Source: a virus. Taken from it: a DNA stretch of 57,287 nucleotides. The stretch lies in the IMG/VR virus record IMGVR_UViG_3300025869_000014, positions 1-57,287 of that record; one strand, 5' to 3'. The notes beneath the pieces are model-generated. The model made no database searches. It worked only from the letters and a program-made list of their open reading frames with translations, and was not told the origin of the DNA. This document shows positions 41,104 to 51,110 of this stretch, in pieces (positions within the stretch are counted from its first letter, which is position 1; each line of letters begins with the position of its first letter). The translations under genes were made by a program, and so were the position numbers.

Positions 41104-43508
41104 TATGCCGTAGGTATCAAATCGGTAGGATTAACATCATCGAATGGAGACTTTGTTTTTGGCTGACCAGAACTTGGAGCAGCAATGTCTTTAGTGTTTA
41201 AAATACCTTGAGTGAATTTTTGCAAAGCAGCGTTCCATTCTGCAGGAGAGTGTTCAGGATTGTCCGTAGCCCAGTTTTTCATGGCCTCGTCTATTGGTTT
41301 AACATAAAGCCTAAGCTGAGCAGCCGTCAAGTCTCTCTCAGAATTCTTGGTTATTTCTTTGTATCTTTCTACTGTTGCCTGAGCAATAAGATTTTGCAAT
41401 TGCCTGTCGCTTTCCGCTTTACTTGCAGCGTTAATTGCCTTGGCAATCTCCGCTTCAAAGTTTGCTCTTGCAATAGCAGCGTCCTTATCCATACCTGCAG
41501 CTAGAAACTCCTTCTGCCGCTGGTCTGCATAGTCTGCCGTTACTGCATCAAGTTTTTTATTGTAGTTAGCAACGGCTGCTTCTCTTCCTTTAACGCCCAT
41601 ATTCATCTGAGCTTCTTTTGAAACCATCTCCATGCGACGAGCTAAGCTGTTTTCAGCAGATGATTCTGCTCTAGCTTCTTTCATAATATCAGAAGATACT
41701 CTGCTAGCGCCTCTCAACCCTTCGGATACATTCCCTTCTGCAATGCCTGCGCCTAACTGAATCAACGCTTGAGCGCCAGCATCTTTTTTAGCATCTTCTT
41801 TTATTTTTCTAACTCTTCTTTCTGACTCCGTTATAAGTCCTTTGTAATCAGGGGCAAAGCTTGAGTAATCTGTGCTAGGCCTTTCTCCGCTTAACTTGCC
41901 AAGCAATTCTATGTACCCAGTCGATGTGCTGTTTCTTAGATTTTCAGCAACCGAGTCTATCTCATTGATTCTTTCTTGAGCTTTAGAGAAATCAGTAGGA
42001 ACAACTGGTTTGTTTTGTAGCCCTCTCAACCCTTCGGAAACAGCTGCGAAACCGGATGGGTCTTGCATTGCATCTATCACGGCTGAGTGATCAAGACTGT
42101 ATTGAGGATCATTCCTCCCAAGCCATGACTCTTTTTGTTCGACGGTTGCGTTGGCAGGAGGCTGAGCAACAGCCTCGACAATGTTAGTGCTGGCAGGAAC
42201 TTCAGCTACACCATTGTTTAAGTACTGGTCGAGAGCCCCTGTCCGTTCTATGTATTTATCAAACTGAGTTCTTGCTCTTTCATCAGCTCTAAAGGGACTA
42301 GAAAAAGCTCTTGGCACATTTTCTCCAAGAATTCTTTTGTACATCTCCCCTCTAGTTTCAACTACGGGGTCTATTGTGCGGTCATAAAACGTTCGTGAAC
42401 CTTTAGTGTAGGGTAACTCTGAGTTAAAAATACTGTCTGATAATTCTTCTATTGTACTGCCCTTAGGCTGAAACAGCTTACTTTGATCAGTCTCCACTTT
42501 AATCTCAGGACTTGATTCATTCATGGCAGCATTGATCATTGCGTTATTCGGCTGGGTTCCAGAAGAAAGCGCCAGCTTTTCTCCATCACCTATTACCGCG
42601 CTACTGTCTCTTACCTTGGTAATAAGACTCTCAAGAGGCGCGTAAGATATTCCGGGATTAGTTCCCATTAGTTCTTTGGCCGCAGTGCTGTCTGGGTATC
42701 TACTAGCTAGGTTTTGAAGCTGAGAGGCTACATCGTCAGGCTCAGACAAGTCTCCTACTACACCGGACATAAAGTTAGGGTTGAGCCCTAACTCACCAAT
42801 CTTGTTGCTTATCTCGTCAGGACTAGCCATTGCCAACAAAGTTTCTAGCCTATCATCTTGAGAATAATCACCAAGCGTAGATCCATATAAGTCACCTACT
42901 TGATCTTGAATACCTAGGCTTTGTTTCCTCGCAGTATTTCTTTGGTCACCCCTAAGCTGTAGAGCTGCTCTCTCTAGATCACCAATCTGTTGACCCATAG
43001 GCATAACTTCTTGATTGTATGCCGCCAAGTCTTGTAAATAAGGGCTGGTAAAAGGTGCGTCTTGACCGCCAGCCATTCTAACAACACCGCCCGCAGCCAT
43101 ACCCATTGGCTGTTGCATGCTCATCTGAGGAGGCATACCCATTGGCGGTTGACCCATTGGAGGAGGTGGCCCCATTGGAGGCTGGCCCATCTGAGGAGGC
43201 ATGCCCATCTGAGGAGGTGGCCCCATCTGTGGGGGCTGACCCATTGGAGGTTGGCCCATCTGTGGAGGTTGGCCCATTGGGGGTTGAGAACCTAGTTCAG
43301 CAATGCCACCACTAAGAATCTGATCCTTTACAGTTCCTTGCGGAGACTGCTCACCCTGTTGAGAAAACCTTTTCCTCATGTCCTGTCTTCTCTGTATTTC
43401 GGACACAATAAGATACTGAGGTAGCGGGCCAGAAGGACGCTGAGCTTCCTGCATTAGAGATTGATCCGGCAGTCCTTTGATTAAATCTTCTTGCTCAAAT
43501 ATGTTCAT
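41103..43508 (-). CDS. Large virion protein with PMG-rich region
   Basis: 801 residues. Residues about 70-140 are a dense run of PPMGQPPQMG-type units, followed by an extended region and a C-terminal coiled coil (about 560-760, Lys/Ala/Glu-rich). N-terminus helical. Sits between two giant virion proteins, so probably an internal or tail component; homologous pieces are common in marine podoviruses. No catalytic motif seen. Confidence 0.65.
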   Translation of the reverse strand: MNIFEQEDLIKGLPDQSLMQEAQRPSGPLPQYLIVSEIQRRQDMRKRFSQQGEQSPQGTVKDQILSGGIAELGSQPPMGQPPQMGQPPMGQPPQMGPPPQMGMPPQMGQPPMGPPPPMGQPPMGMPPQMSMQQPMGMAAGGVVRMAGGQDAPFTSPYLQDLAAYNQEVMPMGQQIGDLERAALQLRGDQRNTARKQSLGIQDQVGDLYGSTLGDYSQDDRLETLLAMASPDEISNKIGELGLNPNFMSGVVGDLSEPDDVASQLQNLASRYPDSTAAKELMGTNPGISYAPLESLITKVRDSSAVIGDGEKLALSSGTQPNNAMINAAMNESSPEIKVETDQSKLFQPKGSTIEELSDSIFNSELPYTKGSRTFYDRTIDPVVETRGEMYKRILGENVPRAFSSPFRADERARTQFDKYIERTGALDQYLNNGVAEVPASTNIVEAVAQPPANATVEQKESWLGRNDPQYSLDHSAVIDAMQDPSGFAAVSEGLRGLQNKPVVPTDFSKAQERINEIDSVAENLRNSTSTGYIELLGKLSGERPSTDYSSFAPDYKGLITESERRVRKIKEDAKKDAGAQALIQLGAGIAEGNVSEGLRGASRVSSDIMKEARAESSAENSLARRMEMVSKEAQMNMGVKGREAAVANYNKKLDAVTADYADQRQKEFLAAGMDKDAAIARANFEAEIAKAINAASKAESDRQLQNLIAQATVERYKEITKNSERDLTAAQLRLYVKPIDEAMKNWATDNPEHSPAEWNAALQKFTQGILNTKDIAAPSSGQPKTKSPFDDVNPTDLIPTA

Positions 43509-46500
43509 TAACCACCGCCTCCTAAGGCTCTATATAATCCGACTCCACCAATACCTGCTCCCAAAGCCTCGCTATAAGGACTTGGTTGTGATCCATACGA
43601 AGCCGTGGTCGATCCCGGAGTAATCGGCAAGCCTCTTAGTATATTGCTAAACATACTTAGTTGCTCTCTTGGGAACGCTTGTTGTCTCAAGAAGTCTTGA
43701 TAACCCATGTCCATGCTGCGCTGACCCATATCTCTCTGAATCTGCCCAGCGGCCTGAAGATTACGCAATCTTTCATAGCCCATCTGCTGCTCTTGTCCGC
43801 CAAAGGTGCCAAGCATTCTTGAAGCCTCAAGCTGCTGATTCCTTGTTGCTTGATCTGCGCCAAGTCCAGCCAATCCAAGCCTAGCCGCTGTTTCTCCAGA
43901 TCCAACATTAAACTGTTGAGCATCCATTCGCATTTGATTTTCAGCTTGTCTTGCAGCATCTTCTTGTTGCTGTGCATTAAGGCCAAGTCGAGATGCTTCC
44001 TGTCTAGCCTGCTCTCCAGCTTGATAAACGGCTCTTTCTTCTTGTTGTTGAGCAATCCTAAGCTGTTCGTTTTGATTAAACTGATTTTGTCTAAACTCTT
44101 CTGCAGCTCTATTAGAAGCATCTTGCTGTTCTTGTGCGCTAAGCCCAAGCCTTGCTGCTTCTTGTCTCGCTTGCTCTTGTATCTGAAACGTTTGATTTTC
44201 AAACTCTTGAGCTTGCTGACTAGCTTGTTCTGATTGCTGGAAAGCAGATTGTCTATATCTTTCTGTTGCTTCCCTGCTAGCTTGCTCTTGCTGTTGAGCA
44301 TTCAATCCTAAACGAGCGGCCTCTTGTCTTGCTTGCTGCCCTGCATTGAAGGCATCTTGATCAAACGATTCTTGCTGCTGCCTAAATGATTGAGTTTGTT
44401 GGAACGCGCTTTGACGAAACTCTTCAGAAGCTTGTTTTGCAGCTTCTTCTTGTTGCTGGGCATTCAATCCTAGTCGGGCAGCTTCTTGCTTTGCTTGCTC
44501 TCCTGCATCAAAAGCCTGTTGATTTATTCTGTCTTGTTGAACTTCAGACTCTAATCGTTGGCTTTCTGCACTCTGTTTGAATTGTTCGATAGCTCTTTTA
44601 GATGAGTCATCTTGTTCTTGAGCAGACAATCCTAATCTAGCTGCCTCTTGCTTGGCTTGTTCTCCGGCTTGAAAAGCTCTTAAGTTTATATCTTCTTGTT
44701 GAACTTCTGCTTGCAGCTTTTGTCCTTCAGCTGATTGTCTAAATTCTTCCTGCGCTCTACGAGCAGCCTCTTCTTGTTCTTGAGAAGAAAGGCCCAACCT
44801 TGCAGCTTCTTGGCGAGCAGACTCTCCAAGCTGGAACACTTGGTTTTGTAGCTCTTGCCTTGTAACTCTTCCGGCTTCTGACTGCTGAAAGGCAGATTGT
44901 CTAAACTCTTCTTGCGCCCTACGAGATGCTTCTTCTTGCTCTTGCGCTGAAAGCCCTAGCCTTGCTGCTTCTTGACGAGCAGATTCTCCTGCCTGAAAAG
45001 ATTGAACATCCAGCTCTTGTTGTCTTACTCTTCCAGTTTCTGTTTGCTGGAACGCAGACTGCCTAAATTCTTCTTGGGCACGACGAGAAGCTTCTTCTTG
45101 TTCCTGTGCCGAAAGTCCCATTCTGGCTGCTTCTTGTTTTGCTTGTTCGCCAGCCTGAAAAGCTCTCAGGTTTATATCTTCCTGTTGCGTTTGAGCCTGT
45201 AATTGTTGGCCTTCTGAGCTTTGTCTAAACTGTTCTTGAGCTTGCCTTGCCGCTTCATCTTGCTCTTGCGCCGACAATCCTAGTCGAGCAGCTTCCTGTC
45301 TCGCAGCCTCTCCTGTTTGATATGCTTGAGCATTTAGTTCTTGCTGTCTTACTCTGCCAGACTCTGTTTGTTGAAATGCAGATTGACTAAGTTCTTCTTG
45401 GGCCCTCTTAGCAGCTTCTTCTTGCTGCTGGGCATTTAAACCTAAGTCTGCAGCTCTTTGACGAGCCGATTCCCCAGCTTCAAACGACCTAATCGCCATG
45501 CTTTGCTGTTCTTGCCTAGCTTGCTCAGAGGTTTGAAAAGCCCCTTGACGAAGCCTTTCCGATTCTTGTCTAGCTCGATCCTTTGCCTCACCTGTACTTA
45601 GCCCAAGTTCAGACTCTTGAAGTCTTGCTGCTCTATCCGCTTCAAATGACTGAAGAGCTTGCTGATAAGCTGCTTGACCACCCTGTGATTGAATGTCTGA
45701 TAGTTGCTGGCCTAGGTTTCTTTCTCTTTCAGACTGCATGATGGCTTCTCTATATCCACCAAGGCCGCCAGATGCTGCTGCTTGTTGAGATATCTGAGAT
45801 CCTGCAATGTCAGATTGTTTTTGCGCTTCTCTTTTTTCAATGTCCGTAACTAATTGTTGATACGGATTCATGTATTTTTCTAAAGTTGCAGCATCAGCTA
45901 CAGTACCCGCTTGAAAAGCTGGGCCTGTATCAATATCTCCTGCGTACTGACTTTGTAATTCTCTAGCTGTATAGTCTTGACCGAGTTCTCTTGCAACATA
46001 TCCGGGATCAAAATCTCCGGCTTGATAACCAGACTCTAAATCCCTTGCTTGATAGTCTTGTTGAAGGTCTCTTGCTTGATAACCCGGATCAAAATCTCCA
46101 GCTGTATATCTGGAATCTCCGGGAACAGTAAGTCTTCCTGCTTCAAAATCACCTGCCTGATAACCCGGATCAAAATCTCCTGCAGTGAATTGTGAGTTTA
46201 AGTCTCTAGCCGAATAACCTTGACCAATATTCCCGGCAGAATATCCCGGATCAAATGTGTCACCAATAAAATTAGATTGAAAATCGATTGGGGCATAACC
46301 TTGATTCAAATCTCTTGCTTGATAGCCGGGATCAAAATCCCCGCCATAATACTGAGAAGCGCCCGGAGCAGTTATTTGTCCTGCAGCAAAGTCATTAGGA
46401 TTGTATCCCGGATCAAACTGAGTGCCTTGATATTGATTTCTTCTAGGCCCAGAAAGCTGAAGACCCTCTCTTGTAGTAGCATTATAGCCGGGGTCAAAAC

Positions 46501-47089
46501 TTCCTGAATCATACTCAGAGCTTAAATCGCCAGCCTCATACTGACTCCTTCTTTCTCCCGGCCTGTAACCAGAATAAAAGTTTCTGTCCTGAAGGTTACT
46601 GTCAATAGAACCCGGAACATATCCTTGAGTAGCGGTGCCTGCATCATAGCCAGAATCAAAAGAAGTTGGACTGTATTCGGCTTGCCTTTGCCCTGCCTCG
46701 TAACCTTGACCAAGTTTTCCTGCTGCATAACCGGGATCAAACATGCCCGCTTGATAATTAGATGCAATCTGCTGGGGATTAAAACCTCCAGCAATATTCA
46801 TCCCCATATTAGAATCTTGATATCCTATTTGAGAAGCAATATCCGAAGCTTGCCTCAGCTGCAGAGGAGTGCCTGCAGAAGCCATGTCGAACATGCCTTG
46901 CATACCCATTTGCTCGTAAGGAGTAAAGTCTGCTATTCGTTGACCGGGATAAGCTTCGTATGGACGAGTAGTCTCATACATGGATCGACCAAGCATTTCT
47001 TCAAAATACGGACGAGCGTATTCTGGCAAGTTGCTTGTTGTTTGAACAACCTCTTGTGGCCCGCTTGAGCCTCCGCCGCCTTTACTCAT
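43508..47089 (-). CDS. 1193-aa repeat protein (virion, helical rod)
   Basis: Residues about 110-400 carry roughly 15 copies of a short 'xxGDFDPGYxARDL' unit, probably beta. Residues about 480-1070 are eleven copies of a 54-residue Gln/Glu/Ala/Arg helical unit starting EAARLGLSAQEQEEA. The ends are unique: N-terminus 'PEYARPYFEEMLGRSMYETT', C-terminus with SYGSQPSPYSEALGAG. A long rod or internal core protein is likely. It overlaps the next gene by four bases. Confidence 0.7.
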   Translation of the reverse strand: MSKGGGGSSGPQEVVQTTSNLPEYARPYFEEMLGRSMYETTRPYEAYPGQRIADFTPYEQMGMQGMFDMASAGTPLQLRQASDIASQIGYQDSNMGMNIAGGFNPQQIASNYQAGMFDPGYAAGKLGQGYEAGQRQAEYSPTSFDSGYDAGTATQGYVPGSIDSNLQDRNFYSGYRPGERRSQYEAGDLSSEYDSGSFDPGYNATTREGLQLSGPRRNQYQGTQFDPGYNPNDFAAGQITAPGASQYYGGDFDPGYQARDLNQGYAPIDFQSNFIGDTFDPGYSAGNIGQGYSARDLNSQFTAGDFDPGYQAGDFEAGRLTVPGDSRYTAGDFDPGYQARDLQQDYQARDLESGYQAGDFDPGYVARELGQDYTARELQSQYAGDIDTGPAFQAGTVADAATLEKYMNPYQQLVTDIEKREAQKQSDIAGSQISQQAAASGGLGGYREAIMQSERERNLGQQLSDIQSQGGQAAYQQALQSFEADRAARLQESELGLSTGEAKDRARQESERLRQGAFQTSEQARQEQQSMAIRSFEAGESARQRAADLGLNAQQQEEAAKRAQEELSQSAFQQTESGRVRQQELNAQAYQTGEAARQEAARLGLSAQEQDEAARQAQEQFRQSSEGQQLQAQTQQEDINLRAFQAGEQAKQEAARMGLSAQEQEEASRRAQEEFRQSAFQQTETGRVRQQELDVQSFQAGESARQEAARLGLSAQEQEEASRRAQEEFRQSAFQQSEAGRVTRQELQNQVFQLGESARQEAARLGLSSQEQEEAARRAQEEFRQSAEGQKLQAEVQQEDINLRAFQAGEQAKQEAARLGLSAQEQDDSSKRAIEQFKQSAESQRLESEVQQDRINQQAFDAGEQAKQEAARLGLNAQQQEEAAKQASEEFRQSAFQQTQSFRQQQESFDQDAFNAGQQARQEAARLGLNAQQQEQASREATERYRQSAFQQSEQASQQAQEFENQTFQIQEQARQEAARLGLSAQEQQDASNRAAEEFRQNQFNQNEQLRIAQQQEERAVYQAGEQARQEASRLGLNAQQQEDAARQAENQMRMDAQQFNVGSGETAARLGLAGLGADQATRNQQLEASRMLGTFGGQEQQMGYERLRNLQAAGQIQRDMGQRSMDMGYQDFLRQQAFPREQLSMFSNILRGLPITPGSTTASYGSQPSPYSEALGAGIGGVGLYRALGGGG
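43900..45670 (-). repeat. 54-residue tandem repeats (162 bp)
   Basis: Eleven units, 162 bp each, differing by point changes; units 2 and 5 share an EGQxLQAxxQQEDINL insert in place of the usual SAFQQxExGR. The period (54 residues) equals 15 turns of alpha helix. Recent duplication of units is visible. Confidence 0.75.
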
Positions 47090-47601
47090 TCTTCAAGCCT
47101 CTTTTCATAAACAACGTATGATCTTTCAAAATCATCTTGCTTTAGCCACTGCCAGAATCCCATTCTAGCTGTAGCTTCTATGCCTTTGCAGTTGTTATCT
47201 CTAGCCCAGTCATGAAATCTATCAAGCATATCCCAGACCCATTCATTAAACTTATCGCCACCCAAGAACTGTATAGCAAGCATTCTTTTATTAGGATAAT
47301 CAACAAGCTCTGTTGTACCAACACCACTGATATTTTTGTCTGAATCGAAAGCAACCCAAAGATGTTGCTGCCCATTTAGTATGGATGCAAAAAGCATTTC
47401 CATGCTCCATCGGCCTTTAGATCTAGCGATAGCTTTCGCTAATTGCTCGCTTACATCAGGCCACAAAGTAGCCAAGTAATTAGACGGAACCAAAGCAATA
47501 GTATGAGTAGCCTCTCCTCGCTCTGATCTAGACTTTACTTTAGGCTCCCTAGAAAGATCCTTTATATTTTTTAGATTAGAAAACTCTATAGGTTTTATCA
47601 T
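47086..47601 (-). CDS. GNAT-like acyltransferase-fold protein
   Basis: 171 residues: 'HTIALVPSNYLATLWPDVSE', 'QQHLWVAFDSDKNISGVGTT', 'NKRMLAIQFLGGDKFNEWVW', 'RDNNCKGIEATARMGFWQWL' and a final 'FERSYVVYEKRLEE'. Order and strands fit the GNAT fold, and T7 gp13, an internal virion protein, has this fold. Here, too, it lies among internal-virion-type genes. The acetyl-CoA loop is weak, so a structural role is likely. Confidence 0.65.
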   Translation of the reverse strand: MIKPIEFSNLKNIKDLSREPKVKSRSERGEATHTIALVPSNYLATLWPDVSEQLAKAIARSKGRWSMEMLFASILNGQQHLWVAFDSDKNISGVGTTELVDYPNKRMLAIQFLGGDKFNEWVWDMLDRFHDWARDNNCKGIEATARMGFWQWLKQDDFERSYVVYEKRLEE

Positions 47602-50585
47602 GCGGGTAACACTCCTCCTATGCTCATTGGCGCTGGCTGTCTTAACGTTCCAGTTCTTTCTTGTCGAACTCTATCAAGCATCTGATCAAGCTCGCCAACA
47701 CCAGCATCGGTACTACCATCTCCTAAGCCAGAAACAACATCAGCAGGAATAATGTATTCACCGGGACTAACAGCTACAGGCTGGCTATTTCCTATCATAC
47801 CCGGAACCATGTCATCCATCCCGCCTCCTGCTCCAATAATTTCTCCTTGTTTTTGAGAGCCGGGAACAATTTCTTCTAATACTTTTTCTCTAAGTATTTG
47901 AAAAGCTTCTGGGCCAAATTGATCAACAAAGCTAGCAATTATCGCACTAGACTCTTCTTCGCTTAATTGACCGGATATTGCTTGTACTGCACGTTCAATA
48001 AGTAATTGACCATTTGCTTCTGCTGTTTCATTCATTGGCATAGATTCAAACTCTCCACCTTCTGCCATTAATTTCCTTAGTTTACCTTCCGATTTATACC
48101 CGCCTCTTCCTTTTTTTGTTTGACGAGGAGGAGCCGAAGAATTTTCTTTTACAGGCTGTCTTGAAGAAGGTGCCGGAGTTTTAAAAGCTCTCAATGCTTC
48201 TAAGTCTATATCACCAGATCCTTTGTATACCTTGGGGCCAGCAGTGCCAAGTCCATCTGGGCCTATTCCTCTACCACCCAAAGTTCCAATCATATCGTTA
48301 ACTGGAGAATTAATGCTTGGAGGGGGAGAAACGGCAACAGGTGGAGGTGGCATCATAGGCATTGGTGCAGGCTGAGGAATAGGTGGCGGTGTCATTGGTG
48401 CAGGCTGACGAATAGGTGGAGCAGGTGGCATCATTGGCGCAGGTGGAGGTGCAACAGCAACAGGTGGAACAACTGGCGCTTGTATCGGAGGAATAACTGG
48501 CGCTGAAACAGGTGAAGGCTGCTGCATAAGCGAAGCAATACCTTCTCTTTCCTCAAACCTTGGCATAGGCATTGGCGATACTGGAGGTGCCAAGGTATAC
48601 ATTGTGTCTGGGTTATTAGATTTTCCGAGGGCTTGAGAAATATCTGACAGCTCATTAGGAGCCGTCATTGGTGGAGGTACTGGCACTTGAACAGGTGAAA
48701 TGATCGGTGGAGATGCTATTGGTGCAGGTGCGGGTGCAGGTGCAGAAGCGGAACGCCTCGCTGCATTTATTTTTCTAACCCGCTCATTATTAAAATCATA
48801 AGCATTATTCCTAGCATTTAAAAATGAGGCTTCATCTAAAAATCCTTCTGAGCCAAAACTTTGAACCATGCTCCCGTCATCATTATAAGAAACAGCATAA
48901 GGTTCAAAATTATCATTTGTCGATACTGGTGCAGGCGGAATAATCGGTGGTGGTGCAACAGCGACAGGTGGAGGCATTATTGGTGCAGGCTGGGGTGCCA
49001 TTGGCGGAGGTGGAGGTGCAACAGCAACAGGTGGAGGAGTATTATTCCCCACAGTTCTCGTTGTTTCAGCCAAGATGTCATCGTAATTAATTGAAGGCTC
49101 ATTTCCTATGCCTTCAGAAACATTGTAATTATACTGAGGATTCACTGGTGATTGGGCGGAAGCTTCTTGATTATTTAGTACTTGATCAATAGATCCGACT
49201 GTTGCATTGCCTTCTGGGGTAGATAAATAATCACTAATTTGTTGATTAAATCCACCAAGACCTAGCTGAGAAAGATCTAAGTTAGAAAAATCAACACCAG
49301 ACAAATCAACTCCATAATTAGAATCTCCAGTAGGTTCTAAAATAATATCTTCTGGGCTTTCTGGAGTTCTTTTTGGAAAATAATTTATCTCAGCATCAAA
49401 ACCGGGGCGAGTTCCTTGAAGTTCCGCTGAAGAAATAGCTTTTGGGCCTCTGATTCCAGATTGTCTTTGTGCAGACCCAAAACTTCCAACTGGCCCAGAG
49501 TTTCCAAAGTTTAAGTTATTAAATATTTCACCACCAGTAAACATTTGAACAGCGCCGCCAGCTAATTGCTGCAATCCTTTAACACTTTCTGCGTAATGGT
49601 TAGGGTCTATCGAGGTCACACCCCCCATTGAATATCTTGGAATTTGGTAATCTTTGTAAGCGTAATCACTTTCTAACTGATCGTAAGCACCGCTCATATT
49701 GCCAAGAGCCCTTTGATACTCAGCTTCACGATCTCGTTCAAATCTTTTGTTGTCTTCTTCAGCAAGCTCTCTTGCTTCAATTTCTGCTATTTTCCCTTCT
49801 CCAACCCCAACAGCGGCCAAGTTAGCTGGCTTCATTAAAGCTTTGCCAAAAGCTCCGGGCTGTTTGAACGGAGCAAGAAATCTATCCCCTGCAGTTTGAT
49901 CTAATCTGAGAGAATCAATCTGACCTGAAAGGTCTGCTACCTTTGCATTTGCTGCATTTTTAATTCCTTCTGCACTAGTAGAAGATATTGCTGGAGACAT
50001 TTGCAATGCTTGATTTGTTGCCGATCCTGTAATCGAGCTTGTTCCTACGTTACCTGCATTCTTTATTGCTTCGGCTACAGGGTCTGCAACTTCTCCTGCA
50101 GTCAATGCTAAGTTTTTGCCAGCTTCTGCAGCAGCTGTTGATGCATCTCCTAATGCTGCTGTAGCGTCAATTATTTCTGGGTTTAATGCATCTCCAGCAG
50201 CGCCTAAAACTTGACCCAAACCAAAACCAGTAATGCCAGAAAGCAATCCTTTTTTAAGATCTCCTGTTACAGCAGTAGTAGCAAGGCCAGAGCCAATAGC
50301 ACCTGCTGCTGCAGAACTTAATCCAGCTCCACCTAATATGCCGCCTAAAGTTGATCCAGCAAGCAACGAAGATCCAAACATGCTACCTAATATTGGCGCT
50401 AAAAATGGCAAGAAGGCTTCTGGCTGTCCCGTTACAGGATTAATTGTTAGCTTTCCTGTTGGAGACAAAGCTGCTATCCCTTGCACTTCTGCAGGGTTCA
50501 TGTGAACTAGCATACTGTCGCCATAACGACCATAGCGAGCCATATCCTCAGCTCTTGCCTGTAAAGGCGGTTGATTTTGATACAT
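47598..50585 (-). CDS. Large Pro-rich virion protein with Gly-zipper N-terminus
   Basis: 995 residues. N-terminus 'RYGDSMLVHMNPAEVQGIAA' and 'LSPTGKLTINPVTGQPE', then a Gly/Ala/Leu zipper (about 60-140) able to insert in membrane. Pro-rich stretches (PPPVAVAPPPPPMAPQPAP) in the middle; C-terminus 'GGGMDDMVPGMIGNSQPVAV' and 'SPGEYIIPADVVSGLGDGST' are a signature of marine phage tail/internal proteins. Role in DNA ejection is plausible. Confidence 0.7.
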   Translation of the reverse strand: MYQNQPPLQARAEDMARYGRYGDSMLVHMNPAEVQGIAALSPTGKLTINPVTGQPEAFLPFLAPILGSMFGSSLLAGSTLGGILGGAGLSSAAAGAIGSGLATTAVTGDLKKGLLSGITGFGLGQVLGAAGDALNPEIIDATAALGDASTAAAEAGKNLALTAGEVADPVAEAIKNAGNVGTSSITGSATNQALQMSPAISSTSAEGIKNAANAKVADLSGQIDSLRLDQTAGDRFLAPFKQPGAFGKALMKPANLAAVGVGEGKIAEIEARELAEEDNKRFERDREAEYQRALGNMSGAYDQLESDYAYKDYQIPRYSMGGVTSIDPNHYAESVKGLQQLAGGAVQMFTGGEIFNNLNFGNSGPVGSFGSAQRQSGIRGPKAISSAELQGTRPGFDAEINYFPKRTPESPEDIILEPTGDSNYGVDLSGVDFSNLDLSQLGLGGFNQQISDYLSTPEGNATVGSIDQVLNNQEASAQSPVNPQYNYNVSEGIGNEPSINYDDILAETTRTVGNNTPPPVAVAPPPPPMAPQPAPIMPPPVAVAPPPIIPPAPVSTNDNFEPYAVSYNDDGSMVQSFGSEGFLDEASFLNARNNAYDFNNERVRKINAARRSASAPAPAPAPIASPPIISPVQVPVPPPMTAPNELSDISQALGKSNNPDTMYTLAPPVSPMPMPRFEEREGIASLMQQPSPVSAPVIPPIQAPVVPPVAVAPPPAPMMPPAPPIRQPAPMTPPPIPQPAPMPMMPPPPVAVSPPPSINSPVNDMIGTLGGRGIGPDGLGTAGPKVYKGSGDIDLEALRAFKTPAPSSRQPVKENSSAPPRQTKKGRGGYKSEGKLRKLMAEGGEFESMPMNETAEANGQLLIERAVQAISGQLSEEESSAIIASFVDQFGPEAFQILREKVLEEIVPGSQKQGEIIGAGGGMDDMVPGMIGNSQPVAVSPGEYIIPADVVSGLGDGSTDAGVGELDQMLDRVRQERTGTLRQPAPMSIGGVLPA

Positions 50586-50586
50586 A

Positions 50587-50916
50587 TTAACTAGTCTCCA
50601 CTCCGAACAAATTGAAAGATAAGTCAGCAGAACTTGCGTAAACCTTTACAACGTCCGTTTGATTAAGACACATACCAATAACCACTGTTTGTGTCGTATT
50701 ACCTGCTAAGGATTGATCGTAAAATAAATATTGTTTGTTGTCTGCAGAAGCTCCAGCTACATGAACAGACACTCTAAATGTTTGTGCCGAACCGCTTCTA
50801 TTACATATAACTAAAGAACTAATGGTTGTTTGAACTAAATTAGGAGCAGTATACAACGTTGTCGTTGTCGTTGCGCTAGGAGCTGATTGACCTAATACTG
50901 AGATTACGTCTGTCAA
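50587..50916 (-). CDS. Small beta virion protein
   Basis: 109 residues: 'TTTLYTAPNLVQTTISSLVI', 'CNRSGSAQTFRVSVHVAGAS' and a final 'ADLSFNLFGVETS'. A Greek-key-like beta protein of a family widespread in marine phages, perhaps a capsid or tail decoration protein. It overlaps the upstream gene by four bases. Confidence 0.65.
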   Translation of the reverse strand: MTDVISVLGQSAPSATTTTTLYTAPNLVQTTISSLVICNRSGSAQTFRVSVHVAGASADNKQYLFYDQSLAGNTTQTVVIGMCLNQTDVVKVYASSADLSFNLFGVETS

Positions 50917-51110
50917 GATGCCCCCATTAGTAAGAATTGAAATCTTCTTACTGCTAAAGATCCGGTTTTATCGCCTTGCGTTTTTGCTAGCTCAACATCG
51001 TTTTCTAAAGTTTGAAAAGCAAACTCAATTGTTCTTCTTGTTATTGCCTCGTTTTCTCTAACATACTCTTCAGTTGGAACAGGAAGAGGAACCGTTCTTC
51101 TAGAAGCCAT
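50913..51110 (-). CDS. Small virion-operon protein, PVPTEEYVRENE type
   Basis: 65 residues: an N-terminal 'RTVPLPVPTEEYVRENEAIT' block followed by helix 'RRTIEFAFQTLENDVELAK'. Conserved in marine podovirus tail operons in my experience; function unknown. Confidence 0.65.
   Translation of the reverse strand: MASRRTVPLPVPTEEYVRENEAITRRTIEFAFQTLENDVELAKTQGDKTGSLAVRRFQFLLMGAS

Noticed and set aside
43687-44301. 204-codon minus-strand frame in the 1193-aa gene
   Set aside because: A frame-shifted reading of the 54-residue repeats; periodic Leu/Lys composition follows from the repeat.
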